The notes under the pieces were generated by a model, which had not been told where the DNA came from, searched no databases, and was given only the letters and a program-made list of their open reading frames with translations. The position numbers and the translations under genes were made by a program. Shown here in pieces: positions 42,024 to 52,531 of a DNA stretch of 64,000 nucleotides (its first letter is position 1; every line of letters starts with the position of its first letter). Origin of the DNA: Ichthyophis bannanicus (taxonomy: Eukaryota > Chordata > Amphibia > Gymnophiona > Ichthyophiidae). The DNA lies in NCBI GenBank assembly GCA_033557465.1, contig CM066048.1:19630305-19694304 (forward strand), read 5' to 3'.

Positions 42024-42900
42024 TTACCTGCAGTTTTCTGGTGTTTGTGGGCTTGTTCGCCTACATCACCTGATAGCCACCTTTCCCCTTAAAATGCTTG
42101 CTTCAGAGCATGACCATTTCCCTCCCCTAACTACACAGATCAGAATCCTCCAGTGACTAATGATATTGCAGATGCCATTGATGATTTGTTCCGCCCCCTT
42201 CCCCAGCTTTAGTAAGAAGAAAATGCTCAAATTATTTGTAAACATTTGATATCCCTGAAGAATTTCAATTGTTTAGTCGTAGTTCTTTTGCTGCAGTTAC
42301 ACTCTTTACACCATGGCTTCAAATTTGTACTAATTCTCAATGGATACAGAAGATTAGGTATGATACAATGCAAATGTTAACTTACACTATTGCAGGTTTT
42401 GAAATCATGTCAGAAAAACTTCATATAGTTGCTTTAATATCATATCAGAATCGTTTAGCTTTAGATTGTGCTAGCTTCTACAAGTGGTGTTTGTGTGTTA
42501 TTTGGTCCCTCATGCCACACATATTCCTCCTGACCCATCACATGATAACATTACAGAAGTTATTAAAGGCTTACAGAAGCTGGCTGATGAAATGAAAAAG
42601 GAGAAAGATCCAGTTGAAGGTGAATGGTTTGCTTGAGCCTTCAGCTGGTTTTCTGGTTTAGGTCAAGGCATCAGGAACTTTTTTTCTCATTGTTATTCTA
42701 CTAGTCCTCTTGTTTTGTATTATTGTTCCCCTTATGCTATGCTGCACACAGTGCCTACCTCTCCTTTGCCCCAGCAAAAGACCTCCAGGTTCACCATCCT
42801 CATAAGCCGCAGTGCAATCAGGCTTTGCCCATTTATGATAGTGTTGGACTCAGTGTTTCCCATGAGCCTTTCTGAATCAGGAGGGCAAATGTGCTCCCAA
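42024..42900 (+). pseudogene. ERV-2 env, 3' part (surface remainder and transmembrane subunit)
   Basis: Env sequence resumes directly after DIRS-3. A transmembrane-subunit-like stretch at 42400-42500 has QNRLALDCASFYKW, resembling the helix before the Env disulfide region, but the CX6CC motif is degraded. A hydrophobic run of about 20 residues encoded near 42675-42740 (FFLIVILLVLLFCIIVPL) is a plausible membrane anchor. Stops and frameshifts are frequent. Confidence 0.65.
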
Positions 42901-42910
42901 ATTCTGCTCC

Positions 42911-42924
42911 TGAAGAGGGGGGAG
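42911..42924 (+). promoter_or_regulatory. ERV-2 polypurine tract
   Basis: GAAGAGGGGGGAG lies immediately upstream of the 3' LTR start TGTGAG, the expected position for the plus-strand primer. Confidence 0.85.
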
Positions 42925-43926
42925 TGTGAGCTGGAAGGGAAAGAGTTAACACATAGAACATCTAAAATGAGTCCAAACTGCTGGCATTTGTACTACATGT
43001 GCGCTGTTTAATGCTATGGGTAATAGGTGACATCAGATGGAAGAAATATGAGAAAAAACACACTTATCTATAGAGCACAAGAGAGAGAAGACATCATTAG
43101 CATGGTTATGTCAGTTTGAGATAAGGCTTAGTGTAGAAACTGTCAGAATATCAGAGAACTAATAAGATATATATTTTCTATATTTCTTAAAAATAGGGGA
43201 TGGAAAAACAGACAAGGTGGAAAGTTGAATTGGTGGGAAAAGGGTCAGATAACAAGGAATAAATCTGACAAAGGCCTGAGCACATGTTTATACACAAGGC
43301 CATAAGGATCAACAGGTCAGCAGGAATGGGAGTGCAGATATGACAGGACAAAGAAAGGAATGAAAGAGAGAATCCAGATGCCTGGAATCGAAAACAAAGG
43401 GACTATTTGGTATGAAAACTATATAACAGGACAGAACTTTTAAAGATTGGGAATTTACACCCCATTTTCTAAAGAAGGTGGTTTGTAAATTTCCACTGTA
43501 TGTCTGCTAATGAGTGAGTATGTGTCTGTTGTCTGTGTGAAAGGGTTTCCTTAGTTTATCTTTGAGTGTAGCTAGGAATCTCACTGTCATATATCCTTCT
43601 CTGTCACTGTGCTAGGATCTGTCAATGGCCAGGAAATCTCTTAATTACTTTATAACTGTAATAAGAGGGTGATGGAATGCTCCAAGTTACTTTGTATTTA
43701 GTTTGTTTTGGTTGCGCTACCTATATGCTTGCTTTATTTGTAAGAATCTGTGAGAATTTTGTGCCAGGTACAAGTATAATCTGCATGAGGTGTGGTTTAT
43801 TGGGAGGAGATGGTAAGCCCTCCCTGTATGTGTATGTAAGGTTTTTGTTTTCCCTTTTGCATGGAGGAGGAGGGGTGGCAATCTGCCTGGCCAACGGACT
43901 GGTGTGCCCTCCCCCGGTTCTGTACA
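42925..43926 (+). repeat. ERV-2 3' LTR
   Basis: TGTGAGCTGGAAGGG to GGTTCTGTACA, 1002 bp, followed by the duplicated CTAC of DIRS-5 gag. Confidence 0.92.
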
Positions 43927-44390
43927 CTACGATGGCTTTGAGTCTGCAGCTCTGGTGGCAGCAGCTGGCATCGGGTCCAAGACAAACTGTTGAACATCCC
44001 CTGTACTGGGGAGAACCTGGTCGGCAAACCTATGGCTGACAAGGCAGCAGAGATAGAGGTCAACATGGTGACTCAACAGAGGCTCTCTAAGAAGACCTTA
44101 TCCTTCCTCTGTAAGAAAAAGACCCCTGTTCCCAAGGATAAAAGGAACCCTTTCATCAAAGTCATCACTATGAGCCGCCCTTGGGCCAGAAGCAGGGTTC
44201 TCATACCAAAAGAAAGAACCATGGGGCCCAGAAGCCCCCCAGGCCCTAGTTCCCACCCAGCCCCGGGGGAGCTTTTAACACCCAAGGCAGGGCCTTCCCA
44301 CCCCGGGAGACCTTCACCATCCCATAGGGGGGCCAGTGTTACCACCTGCAGTACCCACTGGTCTGAAGTAAGGGAGAGGGATACCACCTC
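43927..44390 (+). pseudogene. DIRS-5 gag-like ORF1, 3' part
   Basis: It continues the gag broken at 21256: YDGFE-like codons, then NIPCTGENLVGKPMADKAAE, QQRLSKKTLSFLCKKK and a Pro/Ser-rich basic tail. It matches DIRS-4 gag (VDVPCRGENLFGKPMTEKAA, 48955-49020). It runs into the DIRS-6 left terminus at 44446. Confidence 0.8.
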
Positions 44391-44445
44391 CATCTACATC
44401 AAATATCACCCAGGTTTTTTCCAGGAGAGTCAGTGTGATCTCTCC

Positions 44446-44600
44446 TTCTCCAGGAACAAGCAGGAAGTCAGTCCTCACTTATGGGTGACATCAGCACCAA
44501 CTCAGCCCGCACAGAGCAATTCCCCAGCTTTCAAAGAAAGCCCTTGGGATTGCCGCCATGCATGTATGATCCTCTTCTCGCCCAAAGGTGCTATCTTGCT
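44446..44600 (+). repeat. DIRS-6 left inverted terminal repeat
   Basis: It contains AGTCAGTCCTCACTTATGGG, CCCCAGCTTTCAAAGAAAGC and GGTGCTATCTTGCTCAGT, matching the DIRS-4 left ITR. The right copy lies outside the window. Confidence 0.8.
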
Positions 44601-45050
44601 CAGTTTCCCTTTTTCCAGGGAGCCCTTTGGACACACGTCCTCATCCCTCAGAAAAAGTTTTTTACTTGAGCCTTTTGGCCCCTTTTCTGGTTGCACCAGT
44701 CCTCTCCCATCCTTCCCTTTGTCCCTGCTTTGGCTGTGGGCTAGGGGATCCCATTTTTGTTTTCCCTTAGTGTTTTCTCCTTCTGGCTCTTTCCACACCC
44801 TTTTGTTCTTCAGTGCTGGCCATGAGGGTTTTTGATCCCACAGGGGCCCTTTTTGCCCCCATGGCCACTGATTTTAAGAAATGACAGAGGTCACATGATG
44901 TGGTGAGCTGGGGTGAACGCGGATCGCCTGAGCTCCAGATCCCCCCCCCCCCTGTGCCGGCGAAATTGAGCCGTTTCTAAGTGCGGCAGAGCATTAAAAA
45001 TACTACCCGAATGTGGGCACAAGGCAGAGAAGTGACCCGCCGAAGGGAGA

Positions 45051-45887
45051 ATGGCAGCGGTGGCGAAATTGAGCAGAAGGGAGAAAGACCGGGCCGCGGG
45101 GCAACAGAAGATGGCGGACTCACCCCCTGCACGCTCCTCCGTGGACCCCCCGGCATCAATTGAGGAAATATCCATGACAGTAGCAGCAGCACTATCATCG
45201 CAGTTTGAAGCGCTGCACAACAAGATGGATGCGATGTAAAGCTCCCTGGGCGCGCCCTAGGTAATCACGTGCAGGAGGCGGAGGCACGCATTGGGCACAC
45301 TGAAGAAGCAGTGGAGAATCTAGCCCGGGAGCTGGGGTATGTGCAGGCCACGTTAAAGGTACAGGAGGCAAAATTAGAAGACCTTGAAAATCGCTCCAGA
45401 AGGAACAATTTGCGGTTTTTGGGCATATTGGAATCTGTTCAGGATAGACTTGAAGCTGTTTGTGGAAATTCTGTCTGCCTCATTGCTGGAGGGAGAGGGA
45501 GAGAGTGGCAAGATTATGATTGAGAGGGCCCATAGAGTGGGACCGAAGAATGCGAAGGACCGCAGGCCCAGGGTGGTCTTGGTTAAATTTCTGCAGTTCC
45601 CACAAAAGGAAATTATCCTGAGAGCGGCGCGAAAACAAGATACCATTGAGCAGGACAATATGAAAATAAGAGTTGCGCAGGACTACTCAGTGGCCCTGAG
45701 CCAACGACGGAGAGCATACGCGCCCATCTGTCAAGCACTAATAGAGGCCAACATCCGGTTTACGGTGCAATACCCGGCCACATTGCATGTTACCAGGAAT
45801 GGTGTGCACCGGGTATTTGAATCGGTGGGTGAGGCGACCAAGTATGTGGAGAGCCTGAAGACCGAGGAGCAGATCGGGATGTCATGA
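45051..45887 (+). pseudogene. L1-2 ORF1 RNA-binding protein
   Basis: MAAVAKLSRREKDRAAG starts at 45051. A TAA at 45237-45239 and a frameshift near 45440-45480 break it. The coiled coil (QEAEARIGHTEEAVENLARE), RRM-type domain (DLENRSRRNNLRFLGI, then IERAHRVGPKNAKDRR and VVLVKFLQFPQKE) and C-terminal domain (APICQALIEANIRFTVQYP) are in the same order as L1-1 ORF1. Confidence 0.87.
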
Positions 45888-46635
45888 GTGATATACCAAG
45901 GGAGGAGGAGTAGGTGCGGAAGTGAGAGACTAATCCTTTAACGGAGGAGCCATTCTTGGGCGTTGTGCCAGGGTTATGAGTGTGTGTCCGAAGCTGAGAC
46001 CGGCGTTATGACCTCACCGGGGGACACTATCTTAAGGGAATGCGGATGACAGGACTCACCTCTGAGGGGTGGGGAGGTCGGAGGCCTGAAGGGGGAGGAT
46101 AAAGGTCTGCTCATCCCCATTTTCTTGTATTACAGCCGGTTTTTTCCTTTCTTTGTGTAGGGTTTGTTTGTATTGCTGTATGTTTGTTCTCTGAGGGGTG
46201 GGGGGGGGGTTGCATGGGATTTGGCCAGGATACTAGGTAGATGAGAAGGAGGGGGTGATTGAGGGGGATGGTAACGAGGGAGGAGGTAGGGGAGTGAAGG
46301 GATAAGTAGAGTGAGGGGAGATGTGGGGAGGGTCAAGCGGTGGTGGGGAGGGGGGGATCTGTTCACATCAAGCGTGACTAGGTAGGAGAGGAGGGATTGG
46401 AATAGTGGAGAACGAAGACGGGGTTGAGGAGGGGTTAAGAGGGGCTAGAGGAGGGGAGGGGTAGTACGGGAATTAAGGGAAGAATAGAGGGGAGGGGGGT
46501 TCGTAGCCTCGGGTTGGAAAGCCGAGCAGAGGGGGGTAGGGGAGACAGTAGGGGGGGGGCCTGAGGCTGGGGGGGGGCCTCCTTGAGCAAAAGGTTGAGA
46601 ATGTTAAGATATGAGAATAACGGGGACAAGCCACC

Positions 46636-46960
46636 CTGAAGATTATATCCTGGAATGTCTGTGGGGTAGGTAGCCCTATAAAGAGATATAAAGTATTGCA
46701 AGCGTTAGCGAGGCAGAGGTGTGACATTGCGATGCGGCAGGAAACCCACCAGACAGCAGAAGAACATGTTAAGCTGTACAGAGATTGGGAGGGACAGGGG
46801 TGGGGGGCCCTGGCCAAGGGGAAAAAAGGTGGAGTGGTCATTTTGATCCATAAGCGAGTGAGATTTGCAATGATACAAGTGTGCACTGACCCGGAGGGCA
46901 GGTTTATTTTGTTGCATGGTCTGATGGAAGGGAAGCCAAATGTGTTGGGTAATTTGTACA
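46636..46960 (+). pseudogene. L1-2 ORF2 endonuclease, first part
   Basis: It opens with the endonuclease strand IISWNVCGVG (Asn conserved), then CDIAMRQETHQT (catalytic Glu), GGVVILIHKRVRF and VLGNLY at the DIRS-4 junction. The frame is open up to the insertion. It resumes in phase at 52713. Confidence 0.87.
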
Positions 46961-47114
46961 TTCTCCAGGACCAAGCAGGAAGTCAGTCCTCACATATGGG
47001 TGACATCGATAAAGCCCCTGCGGAGCATTTCCCCAGCTTTCTATGAAAGCCTTTGGGAATGCAGGCACGCATGCGCGGTTCCCTTCCCGCCTAAAGGTGC
47101 CATCTTGCTCAGTC
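46961..47114 (+). repeat. DIRS-4 left inverted terminal repeat
   Basis: TTCTCCAGGACCAAGCAGGA to CCATCTTGCTCAGTC. It is inverted relative to 52532-52712, for example CCCTTCCCGCCTAAAGGTGC here against GCACCTTTAGGCGGGAAGGG there. Confidence 0.92.
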
Positions 47115-47304
47115 TCTCTTTTTCCGTGAAGCCCGCCGGACGTGTGTCCTAGTCCTCCCAGAAAATAGTTGGATTTTTTCGCGATTCCTTTGCTATTTTT
47201 TCTCTGGTTCGACGCCGGTTCCCCTCCCGCCAGGTTCGGTACACCGGTATCGAGCCCGATCTTATTTTTTCGGTTTTTGCCCTTCGTGGCTGGCGTTCGC
47301 GCCC

Positions 47305-49103
47305 TTGTTTTCTTTTTCCCTGGAAGGCCGGTCCTTTGACCTCGCGGGGACTCTTTTTTCCCCGACGGCTTCCAGTGGCTTCAAAAAGTGTGATCGGTGT
47401 AAGAAGCTAATGTCTCTCACCGACACACACATCTGCTGCCTTCGGTGCCTGGGTCCTGACCACGATCCTAAGATCTGTGGACCATGTGGAAAGATGTCTT
47501 CCAAGGCGCTTCGAAGTCGTCAGCACCAGAAGGAAAGGCTTTTCTTTGACTCGGCCTCCGGCCAGGCCCGGACCTCATCTGAGGCCTCGACATCTCGGGA
47601 GTCTGATCCCGAGCACCGTCGGAGCTTCTCGGACAGGGGGTCCCCCGACCGGGAATGAAAGAGGAAGAAGCGGCTCGCAAGGGTGTCGTCGGAAGAGGTC
47701 CCTGGCTCATCGAGAGCTAGGTCTCAGACCCCCGACCGCCGCCCCAGGCCTGTGGAACAGGAGAAGCCTCCAAAAGTATCTTGAGTGGAGCTGGAGTCTG
47801 CTGGACACGTAAGTCCTGTAGTCCTCGTGGACTCTCCTCCCAGAGAGCCGACGTCGGGCCCAGTGCCGCCGGGGCCCGAGTCAGGAGCTGCTGAGTCTCT
47901 TGAGCTGGGTCTCAGGCTGACAGCCTTGGAGTGCAGATTGTCTGCCTTCATGGAACAGCAGCGGGCACTGATGGCCAGCCTGTCTGGCGCATCTGCCCCG
48001 ACCACCGGGACATCGACATCGAAGTCGACCCCGGAGACCGAGCCGATACTCGAGACCATGAAGGCTTGAGGTCGACCTCCCGCTCGGGACCGAGGGCGTC
48101 GACGCCAGTGCCTTCGGTGTCGGGGCGGGTGCTCACAGGCCCCGCGCGGTTGGAGCCCGATTCCCCATCGGACGAGTCCGCCTAGGAGACGGAGGACGAG
48201 GAGTCCCCCGACACCTTCCGGATTTGGTGCGTCCCGTCGGACTCACCGTAGTCTGAGCCCCGGAGTAGATCCCCTCCGGAGGATACCCGGTTCTCGGAGT
48301 TCGTCCGGGACATGGCCACCGCATTGGCTATCCCTGCGGATCCCGAGGAGGAGCCTTGAGCCGAGGAGCTCGAGGCCCTACAGTATGACTCTCCTCCGAA
48401 GGAGGCCTTTACTGTTCCAGTTCCTCTGATGCTGGAACAGCTCCTCTTCCGGATGTGGGAGGCACCGGCCTCGGCGCCGGTTCTAAGCAGGCGGGTCGAT
48501 TCCATCTATCGACTCCATAAGAGCCCTGGTTTTCAGAAGGCACAGCTACCACACCATTCCATGGTGGTGGAATCGACCATGCATCGCCTGAAAAGCCAGA
48601 AGATGCACTCCGCGGTGCCCCCTGGCAGGGAGGCCCGGAACCTGGATGGCTTTGGTAGAAAGTGCTTCCAGGGCTCGATGCTTGCTTGCCGTGTCCAGTC
48701 TTACCAGCTGTACATGGGCATGTATTTGCGGGACCTGGCCAAGGAGCTGGCCAGGTTCTCTGCTGGTCTCTCCGGGGAACCCTTGCAGAGGTTCAAGTCC
48801 TTGTCCTCAGGAATACGGGAATGCTCCAAGTTTATGTCCCGCGCTGCCTACGATGGCTTCGAGGCTTTGGCCTCTGTTGCGGCAGCCGGCATCATGGCTC
48901 GACGCCAGGCATGGCTGCAGTCATTGGACCTCGAGCCATGGGTTCAGGGCAAGTTAGTCGATGTCCCTTGCCGAGGTGAAAACCTTTTTGGCAAGCCCAT
49001 GACCGAGAAGGCCGCACAGCTCGAAACCGAGCACCTCACGAGGACAAGGCTGTCTAGAAAGACTTCTGCCCCTTCTCACAAGAAGAAGGGCTCGGGTAAA
49101 TAG
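47305..49103 (+). pseudogene. DIRS-4 gag-like ORF1
   Basis: The first segment (47305-47658) has the Cys/His module CDRCKKLMSLTDTHICCLRC and GPDHDPKICGPC and ends at a TGA. A second segment (47785-48069) and a degenerate stretch to 48428 follow, with several stops. The C-terminal half is open at 48429-49103: LLFRMWEAP, LPHHSMVVESTMHRLKSQKM, MGMYLRDLAKELARF, AAYDGFEALASVAAAG, WVQGKLVDVPCRGENLFGKP and a basic tail ending KKKGSGK. It is the only broken gene in this copy, so gag would have to be supplied in trans for mobility. Confidence 0.83.
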
Positions 49104-49200
49104 CCCTTTTACCCGAGGAAGGGCACTGCCTACAAACAGTACCCACAGTATCAGGCCGCCCAAGCTCCCCCACAGGGTCAGCAGGCCAAGGGGCAGGGTA

Positions 49201-51183
49201 ATGGGCCCCATAGGCAGAGGACTCCCAAGCCTCTGGCCCCTGCTCTCACTCAGCAGGGTGGGGGGTTTTGACTCCTTAGGCATAGCCTCTCCGTCCCTGC
49301 TCTCCCAACCCTGCAAAGGAGGTCGACTTACTCTGTTTGCCCACAGGTGGCCACTCATCACTGGGGACAGTTGGGTGCTAAGCATCGTCCACAAGGGCTA
49401 CATGCTACACTTCCAACAGCTGCCTCCTCCATACTTTCCAGGGGAGCCTCCCAGGCCTCCCCTGCATACAGATCTTCTCCTTCAGGAGCTCCAAGGTCTG
49501 TTGCGGGACAAGGCAGTAGAGCCTGTGCCTCCCCATCTCAGAGGTCAAGGTTTCTACTCCAGGTACTTCCTCGTACCCAAAAGAACCGGTAGCCTCCGGC
49601 CTATTCTCGACCTCAGAAATCTCAACAAGTTCCTGGAGAAAGAGAAATTCAAGATGCTTACTCTTGGAACACTGCTGCCCTACCTCCAGCAGGGAGATTG
49701 GCTATGCTCCTTAGATCTAAAGGATGCGTACACTCACATCCTCATTCATCCAGACCACAGAAAGTATCTCAGGTTCATTGTGGGAGGAAAACATTATCAG
49801 TACAGAGTACTGCCTTTTGGCCTCACCTCCGCTCCCAGGGTCTTTACCAAATGCCTGGCAGTGGTGGCGGCCTTCCTGAGAAATCAGGGAATCTTTGTCT
49901 TCCCCTATCTGGACGACTGGCTCATCAGGGGTCAGACGTGCCAGGAGGCCAGACAAGCCACCCTCAGAACTATTGCTCTTTTTCAAAGCCTGGGGTTTGT
50001 CATAAACTTCGCAAAGTCCACTTTGCTCCCCTCCCGAATCCTGGAGCTCATAGGGGCAAGCTTGGACTCTCTGCTGGCAAAGGTGTTCTTGCCAGAAGAC
50101 AGGGCCCAAAGACAGATAAACTTAGCAAACCAGTTTCTCAGCAGGTCACCGGTTTCCGCCAGACTCTGCCTGAGACTTCTTGGCCACATGGCTTCGACAG
50201 TACATGTGACCCCCAATGCCAGGCTCCATATGAAGCCTGCACAGTGGTGCCTTCGGACCCAGTGGTCACAGGCCACAGGCAGCCTCAGAGAAAGGATAAG
50301 GGTGTCCAGACAATTTCTGAACTCCCTCCGTTGGTGGCTGCACCCACCCCATCTACTGCAAGGTGTGCCTTTTCAGATTCCTGGGTTCAGAGTGGTGCTG
50401 ACCACGGATGCCTCCCTGCAGGGCTGGGGAGCTCAATGTCTAGGCAAGTGCACCCTGGGCCTGTGGTCTCCCTGGGAAGCCACACAGCAAATCAATCTAC
50501 TGGAACTCAGGGCTATTCAGCTAGCTCTCAAGACTTTCTCTCCTACCCTGGCTCATCAGTCTGTCCTAGTTCAAACAGACAACCAGGTAGCTATGTTTTA
50601 TGTGAATAAGCAGGGCGGAACTGGATCCAGGCTCCTTTGTCAGGAAGCGCAGGACCTTTGCTTGTTTGCTCTCAGACACAACATGCTCCTCAAGGCTGTG
50701 TATCCACCTGGCCAGGAAAACTATCTGGCCGACAGGTTGAGCAGGATTCTGCAGCCCCACGAGTGGCAGCTCCATCCTTTGGTGGTTCAGAAGATTTTCC
50801 TGAAATGGGGACTTCCATCCATAGATCTGTTTGCCGGTCCACTGAACAAACAGCTGCCAAAGTTCTGCTCCAGGCAACCGCATCCTCTGCAGAGAGCAGC
50901 AGATGCTTTTCTGATTCCCTGGTCTCAGGGCCTCCTGTATGCATTTCCTCCCACGCCCTTGGTGGCCCGAACTCTGTTCAAGATTCTTCAGGACAAGGCC
51001 TCGGTCCTACTGGTGGCTCCCAGGTGGCCGAGACAGCCTTGGTTTCCACTTCTGCTTCAGCTGGCAGTGGATCCCCCACTGCCTCTGGGGTTGCAACCCG
51101 ACCTTCTGTCTCAGGATCAGGGTTCCCTTCTGCACCCCAATCTCAAAGCTCTCAATTTGATGGCCTGGAGGCTGCAAGGGTAG
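49201..51183 (+). CDS. DIRS-4 reverse transcriptase / RNase H / methylase-like protein
   Basis: A 660-codon open frame. RT spans roughly residues 90-300: KRTGSLRPILDLRNLNKFL, DWLCSLDLKDAYTHI (catalytic Asp) and FVFPYLDDWLI with the Asp pair at 238-239. RNase H acidic residues are all present: TTDAS (Asp 403), LLELRAI (Glu 435), QTDNQ (Asp 460), ADRLS (Asp 511). The C-terminal block (about 535-625, SIDLFAGPLNKQLP, AFPPTPLVARTLF, PRWPRQPWFP) is the DIRS methylase-like region. The start is the open-frame Met; gag ends about 100 bp upstream in another frame. The 3' end overlaps the recombinase frame by about 550 nt. Confidence 0.92.
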   Translation: MGPIGRGLPSLWPLLSLSRVGGFDSLGIASPSLLSQPCKGGRLTLFAHRWPLITGDSWVLSIVHKGYMLHFQQLPPPYFPGEPPRPPLHTDLLLQELQGLLRDKAVEPVPPHLRGQGFYSRYFLVPKRTGSLRPILDLRNLNKFLEKEKFKMLTLGTLLPYLQQGDWLCSLDLKDAYTHILIHPDHRKYLRFIVGGKHYQYRVLPFGLTSAPRVFTKCLAVVAAFLRNQGIFVFPYLDDWLIRGQTCQEARQATLRTIALFQSLGFVINFAKSTLLPSRILELIGASLDSLLAKVFLPEDRAQRQINLANQFLSRSPVSARLCLRLLGHMASTVHVTPNARLHMKPAQWCLRTQWSQATGSLRERIRVSRQFLNSLRWWLHPPHLLQGVPFQIPGFRVVLTTDASLQGWGAQCLGKCTLGLWSPWEATQQINLLELRAIQLALKTFSPTLAHQSVLVQTDNQVAMFYVNKQGGTGSRLLCQEAQDLCLFALRHNMLLKAVYPPGQENYLADRLSRILQPHEWQLHPLVVQKIFLKWGLPSIDLFAGPLNKQLPKFCSRQPHPLQRAADAFLIPWSQGLLYAFPPTPLVARTLFKILQDKASVLLVAPRWPRQPWFPLLLQLAVDPPLPLGLQPDLLSQDQGSLLHPNLKALNLMAWRLQG

Positions 51184-52214
51184 TTTTGGCTCCCTGGGGC
51201 CTACCTCAGGAAGTTGAGGAGGTTGTCCTAGCCTCTAGGAAACAGTCCACTAGGAAAACCTATGCTCTCAGATGGAAAAGGTTTTTTGTGTGGTGTCAGC
51301 TACGTACAGAGGATCCTTTCTCCTGTACTGTACCGGTAGTGCTTCAGTACTTACTGCACTTATCGAATCAAGGACTTAAGTCCAATTCTGTTTGGGTCCA
51401 CCTCTCAGCTCTAGCAGCTCACCACTCACTGGTGGAAGGACATTCTCTGTCGGTTCACCCCTTGGTGTCCCGCTTTCTCAGAGGCTTGCTTTTGCTCAAG
51501 CCTCCAATCTGTCGTCCTGCTCCTGAGTGGGAGTTGAATGTGGTCTTGCAGCAACTGACTCGCCCACCTTTTGAGCCGATGGCTACTTGCCCTCTACGCT
51601 TCCTGTCCTGGAAGACACTCTTCTTGATAGCCCTAACCTCGGCCAGGCGAGTGAGTGAGCTTCAGGCCCTGGTCTATGACAGGCCTTACACCCGCTTCTA
51701 TAGGAACAGGGTAGTCCTTAGGACTCATCCAAAGTTCCTCCCAAAAGTTGTCTCCTCCTTCCACCTTAACCAAGAGGTGGTTCTTCCAACATTCTTCCCT
51801 AGGCCTCATGCAAGCCAGGCTGAAGCAGTTCTGCATACCCTGGACTGTAGGAGGGCCTTATCCTTCTACCTTGACCGTACGCAGGGGCATAGAAGGGCTA
51901 CTCAGCTCTTCATATCTTTTGACTCTAATATTTTGGGGTTAGCTGTGTCCAAGCGTACCTTGTCCACCTGGGTAGCTGACTGTATCACCTGGGCTTACAG
52001 GGCGGCTGACCTTCCTTTGCAGGGTCGGGTCACGGCCCATCGTGTCAGGGCAATGGCTGCCTCAGTGGCTCATCTCCGCTCTGTACCATTGGTAGACATC
52101 TGCAGGGCTGCAACTTGGTCCTCAAGCCAGACTTTTGCGGCCCATTACTGTCTGGAGAGGGAGTCCCGTAGGGACAGTGCTTTTGGCCAGGCAGTACTCC
52201 GGAATTTCTTTTAG
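50637..52214 (+). CDS. DIRS-4 tyrosine recombinase
   Basis: The open frame has 525 codons, but conserved recombinase sequence begins near 51150 (FDGLEAARVVLAPWGLP). The N-terminal SAM-like core-binding region includes ASRKQSTRKTYALRWKRF and LQYLLHLSNQGLKSNSV. The catalytic domain has TSARRVSELQ (Arg, 51645-51650), TAHRVRAMA (His 52038, Arg 52047) and FAAHYCLE (Tyr 52146-52148). It should integrate the circular DNA intermediate. The frame is -1 relative to RT, with no Met near the conserved start, so frameshifting or reinitiation is likely needed. Confidence 0.9.
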   Translation: MSGSAGPLLVCSQTQHAPQGCVSTWPGKLSGRQVEQDSAAPRVAAPSFGGSEDFPEMGTSIHRSVCRSTEQTAAKVLLQATASSAESSRCFSDSLVSGPPVCISSHALGGPNSVQDSSGQGLGPTGGSQVAETALVSTSASAGSGSPTASGVATRPSVSGSGFPSAPQSQSSQFDGLEAARVVLAPWGLPQEVEEVVLASRKQSTRKTYALRWKRFFVWCQLRTEDPFSCTVPVVLQYLLHLSNQGLKSNSVWVHLSALAAHHSLVEGHSLSVHPLVSRFLRGLLLLKPPICRPAPEWELNVVLQQLTRPPFEPMATCPLRFLSWKTLFLIALTSARRVSELQALVYDRPYTRFYRNRVVLRTHPKFLPKVVSSFHLNQEVVLPTFFPRPHASQAEAVLHTLDCRRALSFYLDRTQGHRRATQLFISFDSNILGLAVSKRTLSTWVADCITWAYRAADLPLQGRVTAHRVRAMAASVAHLRSVPLVDICRAATWSSSQTFAAHYCLERESRRDSAFGQAVLRNFF

Positions 52215-52346
52215 GTTTAGGTGACTCCTGCCCTCCGTTGGGCTACCGGTGGAGGCTCTGTCAGTGCAAAGCCTTTCTTTGATGCTGGGACTAGAGGGAG
52301 TTCTCTTGTTCAGCCTGGGTTCCTGGTAGCCCAGAGCTAAGGAGTC

Positions 52347-52447
52347 ACCCATATGTGAGGACTGACTTCCTGCTTGGTCCTGGAGAAAGAGTATTTACTC
52401 ACCTATAACAGGTGTTCTCCAGGAGCAGCAGGAATCAGTCCTCACAA
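52347..52447 (+). repeat. DIRS-4 internal complementary region
   Basis: A reverse-complement copy of the left terminus (ATATGTGAGGACTGACTTCC to GGTCCTGGAGAA) is followed by AGAG and a reverse-complement copy of the right terminus (TATTTACTCACCTATAACAG onward). The junction agrees with the element ends at 46961 and 52712. Confidence 0.92.
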
Positions 52448-52531
52448 CCCTCCCTCCTCCCCTGGGAGTTGCAGTTGTACATAGTTTATTTTTTTATATT
52501 TTTGTGTGCTGTTCTTTTAGCTGTGTCATTT

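Larger units (their letters stand above)
21257..43926 (+). mobile_element. ERV-2: class I-like endogenous retrovirus, split by DIRS-3
   Basis: LTRs at 21257-22455 and 42925-43926 start TGTGAG and end TACA. The 4-bp host sequence CTAC is duplicated at 21253-21256 and 43927-43930, and lies within DIRS-5 gag. The order is PBS (tRNA-Phe-like), gag, pro, RT, RNase H, integrase, env, polypurine tract. DIRS-3 (28881-42023) sits inside env. Without DIRS-3 the provirus is about 9.5 kb, a normal retroviral length. All genes carry frameshifts or stops. Confidence 0.9.
19356..44445 (+). mobile_element. DIRS-5: 5' part of a DIRS retrotransposon (subfamily A), interrupted
   Basis: It begins ACTCCAGGAACAAGTGG and TCCTCACATATGG, the DIRS left terminus, followed by ITR sequence with TGCCATCTTGCTCAGTC (about 19488-19505). 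Gag follows to 21256, where ERV-2 is inserted, and resumes at 43927. At 44446 another DIRS left terminus (DIRS-6) begins, so the rest of DIRS-5 is not in the window, consistent with DIRS-6 being inserted into DIRS-5. Confidence 0.8.
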
